DNA from: Theristus sp. LFF4_11
Lineage: Eukaryota > Nematoda > Chromadorea > Monhysterida > Xyalidae
Assembly (NCBI GenBank): GCA_030248135.1
Contig: JASANC010000508.1
Location: 1 to 64,000, forward strand
Reading direction: 5' to 3'
Length of the DNA: 64,000 nt
Made by a program: the position numbers and the translations under genes. Shown piece after piece: positions 60,344 to 64,000 of the stretch. Under the pieces are notes generated by a model that was given only the letters and a program-made list of their open reading frames with translations, had not been told where the DNA came from and ran no database searches. The first letter of the stretch is position 1. Every line of letters begins with the position of its first letter.

Positions 60344-60776
60344 TGCAAATGCAATCTGCACATGTAGAGGGCATCCTGGCGAGTTGATTGATGTCTTGGT
60401 CAGCCGATTTGACCGACGGAATCGCCGGCCAGGTCGATTTGAAAATTTCAACCATTTACACAGTGAAGATAGGCAAAAGTGTCAAATTTTCAAATTGACC
60501 TGGCCGGCGATTCCGCCGGCCGAATCGGCCGATCAGCGTCTTAATCGGAAGCTCGGGACGTTCGGAATACGATTCAAACTCATTTGCGGCCGGTCCAGCA
60601 AACAGGCAACTGTTATTTCAAGTCAATAAAAAATTTGTGAAAAACGACAAAACACGTAAAAACGTGTGTTGTCAGTTTTTCAACAGTTTGAAAAATTTCA
60701 AAAAATTCAACCCACCGACCGCAAATGCAATCTGCACATGTAGAGGGCATCCTGGCGAGTTGATTGATGTCTTGGT
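60344..60776 (-). repeat. 376-bp repeat array, inverted left block
   Basis: GCAAATGCAATCTGCACATG recurs at 60344 and 60721, so one unit is about 376 bp and the block is about 1.15 units. It is the reverse complement of the array at 63260-64000. Each unit has a palindromic GGCCGGCGATTCCGCCGGCC core. Confidence 0.88.
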
Positions 60777-61258
60777 ACCGTTCGCTCACCAAATCTGAGT
60801 ACTTCAACAAACTACGCAAACGACGTCGATGGCGAGTTTTTGATCGTCAACAACATCCCAAAACAATTCCACTCGAAAGACCTGCGGCGATTTTTTGTCG
60901 ATTGCGTCGAAGCTGGTCGCTTCGCGTGTTTTCATTTTGTGCACCGCCCCGAACGAAAACAGCAAAGAGCTATGAATAACGATTCTGGAGATGCGGCGAC
61001 GGTGGCTGCCGTACCACCTGAAAGTCACTGTGATAACGGTATAGTTTGTTTGCTGTCGAAACACGAAAGTTATAAAAAAGTGTTATATTAGATTTAGAAG
61101 TGAATGTCATTCTTACAGTCTGTAAGTAGTGCCCAAAAAACTGCTAAATGTAATTCTCTCGTGTTCGTGTGTTTAGATGCGAAAACGATCGCAGAGAAAG
61201 CCAAAGACCCACGTCGTCCGCGACGCAGTCGTTGTTGTGTCGTCAAGGTTCGTACGAA
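60777..61258 (+). pseudogene. GPATCH3: partial inverted duplicate of GPATCH3 exons 1-2
   Basis: 482 bp match 57147-57628 in reverse orientation with no length difference. The peptide of exon 1 is unchanged where compared, and the intron and the first ~82 bp of exon 2 are included. The copy lacks the start codon (the junction falls inside codon 2 or 3) and stops in exon 2, so it cannot encode GPATCH3. The left junction abuts the 376-bp repeat exactly. Confidence 0.92.
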
Positions 61259-61649
61259 TTGCAGTGGCAGACAGTGCAATTTCGACCTTTCGAGATCCTG
61301 AAAAACGATGCGTAAATGTGAGTTCTCTGCTTCTATCTCACCTTAGCGACATCGGAATTTGTTGAACTAGCCTTTGCGACGCTCAAGTACTTCAATGCGC
61401 GAGTCGATCATCACTCACCAAGGCTGAAAACAGTCGATAAATCAATCCAGCGTTGAAGACTAAGTGACAAGGTAAAGTCAAAGAAAATTTTTGTTAAACT
61501 TTCGAAAAATTATGCCAAAAACGGCATTTTCAGGGCACATTAAAGAAAAAATTTCAAAAATTTTTAATAAAAAAAATGCTCATTTTTTTACTTTAAAAAA
61601 AAATTAAAAAAAAATTTTTTTTGACCCTTACATCTCTATACTCAGCTAG
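61259..61649. other. unassigned spacer between two gene-fragment copies
   Basis: AT-rich, with no match noticed elsewhere in the window and no exon. It contains oligo-A/T tracts around 61540-61622. Confidence 0.4.
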
Positions 61650-62619
61650 TTCGGTCAAATGCAAAACTGGAAGCTAACAGAGTAACGCCAAGAAACAGTG
61701 TTTTGTTTTGCTTCGCTGGTCCATGTTCATGGTGGTTTTATTTATTGATTGGTTTATTATTAGCTCTCTTGTGCACATGTTTGTGTTGTGGTGCTGCTGT
61801 GTTAGAACACAAGCCCAGCCGGTTTTATTCTCGAAGCTTAGTGGAACAACAAGAATACTTGATGCGTTTCGTTGCGTTTTTCTCATATGTGCCGTTCCGT
61901 GTGTTATTGTTTTGGTGGATGCTAGAAATATGTGGTAAAGTTCTTGCTTGTAAATGAAGCAAGGCATGGTCTTTTGCATGAATAAAACGTTTTGCTTCTT
62001 TGTCGGTTTTTAAAAACTATTAAACTTTTTTTTAATAGTTCTACGTTCCGAATGTATTCGGCCGATGAGCACCATCAATCTTATTGTTACTTCTCAACTG
62101 CGCTTGTTTTCCAACCGACATGACACTTGAGGGTTGAATGGTTATGAGGTTTCAGAAGTTCCACTGTGTCTTCAGCATTTCAAATTCCAGAGCAGCTAAG
62201 CCAGAACCGGATCTGAAGAACAAAGATGCCCTTATTAATCTCATCGAAAGAATTCAAAGGCGACGCAAAGCAGCCGTTTGAGCGAGTGAATCTGCGGAAT
62301 GTGATGCGCATGCTGCACACGATCAATGTGCGATACAAGGTGTGCTCGGTTGGCTTGTGCTCGTTGTCATTACTTCTCGCCTAGCATGCCGTAGCTCAGT
62401 TAGAACGCTTCGTATGTTGATTGGCTTCGCTTCACCCCAACAATATGAGAAGTGCGCACCGCAACAACATCACTGATCGGTTGGTATTCATTGCCGCCAC
62501 GGTGCAGCGGTCTGTTGTTATGCTGCATCGAACATGCCAGTCGCATGCACTGTGTCAGCCGTCAGCTAACGCAGTTGTGTTTAGTTTCCAGCAGCAATGT
62601 GGTTGATTGTTTTCAGAAC
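61650..62619 (+). pseudogene. NTAN1: partial inverted duplicate of NTAN1 5' region and small ORF
   Basis: Matches 51312-52261 in reverse orientation. It contains NTAN1 exon 1 intact (62226-62339, MPLLISSKEF to NVRYK with its GTGTGC donor), intron 1, and stops three bases into exon 2. Upstream it carries a degraded copy of the 53-residue ORF, with a damaged start region, an in-frame 12-bp length difference and an early stop. It shows several substitutions and indels (970 versus 950 bp), so it is older than the GPATCH3 copy or diverged faster. Confidence 0.9.
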
Positions 62620-63310
62620 GATTCTGTATAAAAACACCGCAGAGGTGAAAACACCACTGCGGTGAAAACACCGCACCGATGAAAACGCGCTCTGTATGAA
62701 AACACCGCACGGTGTGATTTATGGAACGGGTTGGGTCGGCATGAATATGGGGTGTGGTACCAACAGATTTTATGCCGTTAATAAGTTTTTTTGTTTTTCG
62801 TAGTTATCTTGTGATGTTTGCTGATTTACGAACGACGACAAATATTCGATATTGGACGAAACAACTGTGATAAAGCAGATAAATTAAATAACAATCAGCG
62901 CAACAAATGCGGTGTTCCGGAATTTTCAGCAAACCCATGGATGTTAACTTTACTTGAGCAATCATGGTGCTGAAAATACCGGCACCCAGCATTTTCATGC
63001 CAACGACAACGTGAGATTCACTAGCTGTCTTTTTTCGAATTCTGATTCGGCGACAACCAATTAGCGCATTTATAATTGAACACGTTTTTGACGCTAAACG
63101 TGCCGCAGTTGATTGGTCGAAAGAAAGATTTCGCAAAGGCAGGTGTTCGTTTGCATGTGCGGTTTGTTTGTTTGTTTTTAATTTAAAATTTTAACTTTTT
63201 TGGTGCCGTCCAAATGACTTATAAAAAACTGACAACACCCGTTTTTACGTTTAATGGTTGAAATTTTCAAATCGACCTGGCCAGCGATTCCGTTGGTCAA
63301 ATCGGCTGAT
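62620..63310 (+). repeat. 691-bp repeat, copy 2
   Basis: Nearly identical to 58081-58771 and of the same length. It starts exactly where the NTAN1 fragment ends and continues at its right end into the 376-bp repeat array. Confidence 0.92.
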
Positions 63311-64000
63311 CAAGACATCAATCAACTCGCCAGGATGCCCTCTACATGTGCAGATTGCATTTGCAGTCGGTGGGTTTAATTTTTTGAAATTTGTCAAACT
63401 GTTGAAAAACTGACAACACACGTTTTTACGTGTTTTGTCGTTTTTCACAAATTTTTTATTGACTTGAAATAACAGTTGCCTGTTATCTGGACCGGCCGCA
63501 AATGAGTTTGAATCGTATTCCGAACGTCCCGAGCTTCCGATTAAGACGCTGATCGGCCGATTTGGCCGGCGGAATCGCCGGCCAGGTCAATTTGAAAATT
63601 TGACACTTTTGCCTATCTTCACTGTGTAAATGGTTGAAATTTTCAAATCGACCTGGCCAGCGATTCCGTTGGTCAAATCGGCTGATCAAGACATCAATCA
63701 ACTCGCCAGGATGCCCTCTACATGTGCAGATTGCATTTGCAGTCGGTGGGTTGAATTTTTTGAAATTTTTCAAACTGTTGAAAAACTGACAACACACGTT
63801 TTTACGTGTTTTGTCGTTTTTCACAAATTTTTTATTGACTTGAAATAACAGTTGCCTGTTATCTGGACCGGCCGCAAATGAGTTTGAATCGTATTCCGAA
63901 CGTCCCGAGCTTCCGATTAAGACGCTGATCGGCCGATTCGGCCGGCGGAATCGCCGGCCAGGTCAATTTGAAAATTTGACACTTTTGCCTATCTTCACTG
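63260..64000 (+). repeat. 376-bp tandem repeat array, right block (cut by window end)
   Basis: Unit 1 spans 63260-63635; unit 2 starts at 63636 and is cut by the window edge. The two units differ by only a few bases. Orientation is opposite to the block at 60344-60776, so the two blocks bracket the gene-fragment patchwork as inverted repeats. Confidence 0.92.

Noticed and set aside
61703..61957. 84-residue frame with apparent membrane spans
   Set aside because: It is a degraded copy of the region holding the 53-residue ORF. The hydrophobic front half is the untranslated upstream region of the original.
62390..62420. GTAGCTCAGTTAGAACGC resembling a tRNA A-box
   Set aside because: No B-box or cloverleaf follows. 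The same sequence occurs in NTAN1 intron 1 as an ordinary duplicate.
1..64000. CRISPR arrays, operon-style bacterial genes, rRNA genes, phage genes
   Set aside because: None seen; spliced genes and composition show animal nuclear DNA.

Overview
This is eukaryotic nuclear DNA. Its genes are split by many short introns with GT-AG boundaries and TTTCAG-like acceptors, its exons are clearly GC-richer than the AT-rich introns, and repeats are dense. A CHH/ITP-type neuropeptide gene (a family known from ecdysozoans) and a short divergent glutamate-receptor-like channel point to an ecdysozoan. A nematode is my best guess, possibly from an early-branching clade, but I cannot prove it from one window. 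All exon models below were built by hand from splice sites, reading-frame phase and recalled family alignments. No search was run.

Layout. 1-3.4 kb: no gene seen, short hairpin repeats. 3.4-28.8 kb, minus strand: one large WNK-family kinase gene, 32 phase-compatible exons, about 2,170 codons, missing its most 5' exon(s); it has an atypical-lysine kinase domain, two PF2-like autoinhibitory domains, an RFXV motif and a C-terminal coiled coil. 28.8-36.6 kb: gene-poor and rich in transposon-like inverted repeats. 36.6-42.9 kb, plus strand: exons of an unrecognised protein with one C-terminal membrane span, with a CHH/ITP-like prepropeptide gene nested on the opposite strand inside its last intron. 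Five copies of one CRE-bearing MITE family cluster in 35.9-41.8 kb. 44.2-47.4 kb, plus strand: a divergent ionotropic-glutamate-receptor-like gene carrying a tRNA-like SINE remnant in an intron. 48.3-57.6 kb, minus strand: four co-oriented genes, in order of transcription GPATCH3, MAX, a 53-residue small ORF, and NTAN1. 59.6-60.3 kb, minus strand: exons of an unrecognised gene.

60.3-64 kb is the most striking part. Partial copies of two neighbouring genes (GPATCH3 5' exons; NTAN1 exon 1 with the small ORF) and of an intergenic repeat are joined end to end and flanked by inverted arrays of a 376-bp repeat. This looks like a foldback or Pack-type element that captured host gene fragments locally, or a complex inverted duplication seeded by that repeat.

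Functional themes: WNK links osmotic and ion sensing to OSR1/SPAK kinases, and CHH/ITP peptides regulate ion transport or moulting in other ecdysozoans; their proximity here is noted only as a coincidence. MAX (bHLHZ transcription factor), NTAN1 (N-degron amidase) and GPATCH3 (G-patch RNA-associated protein) are unrelated housekeeping genes that merely share orientation.
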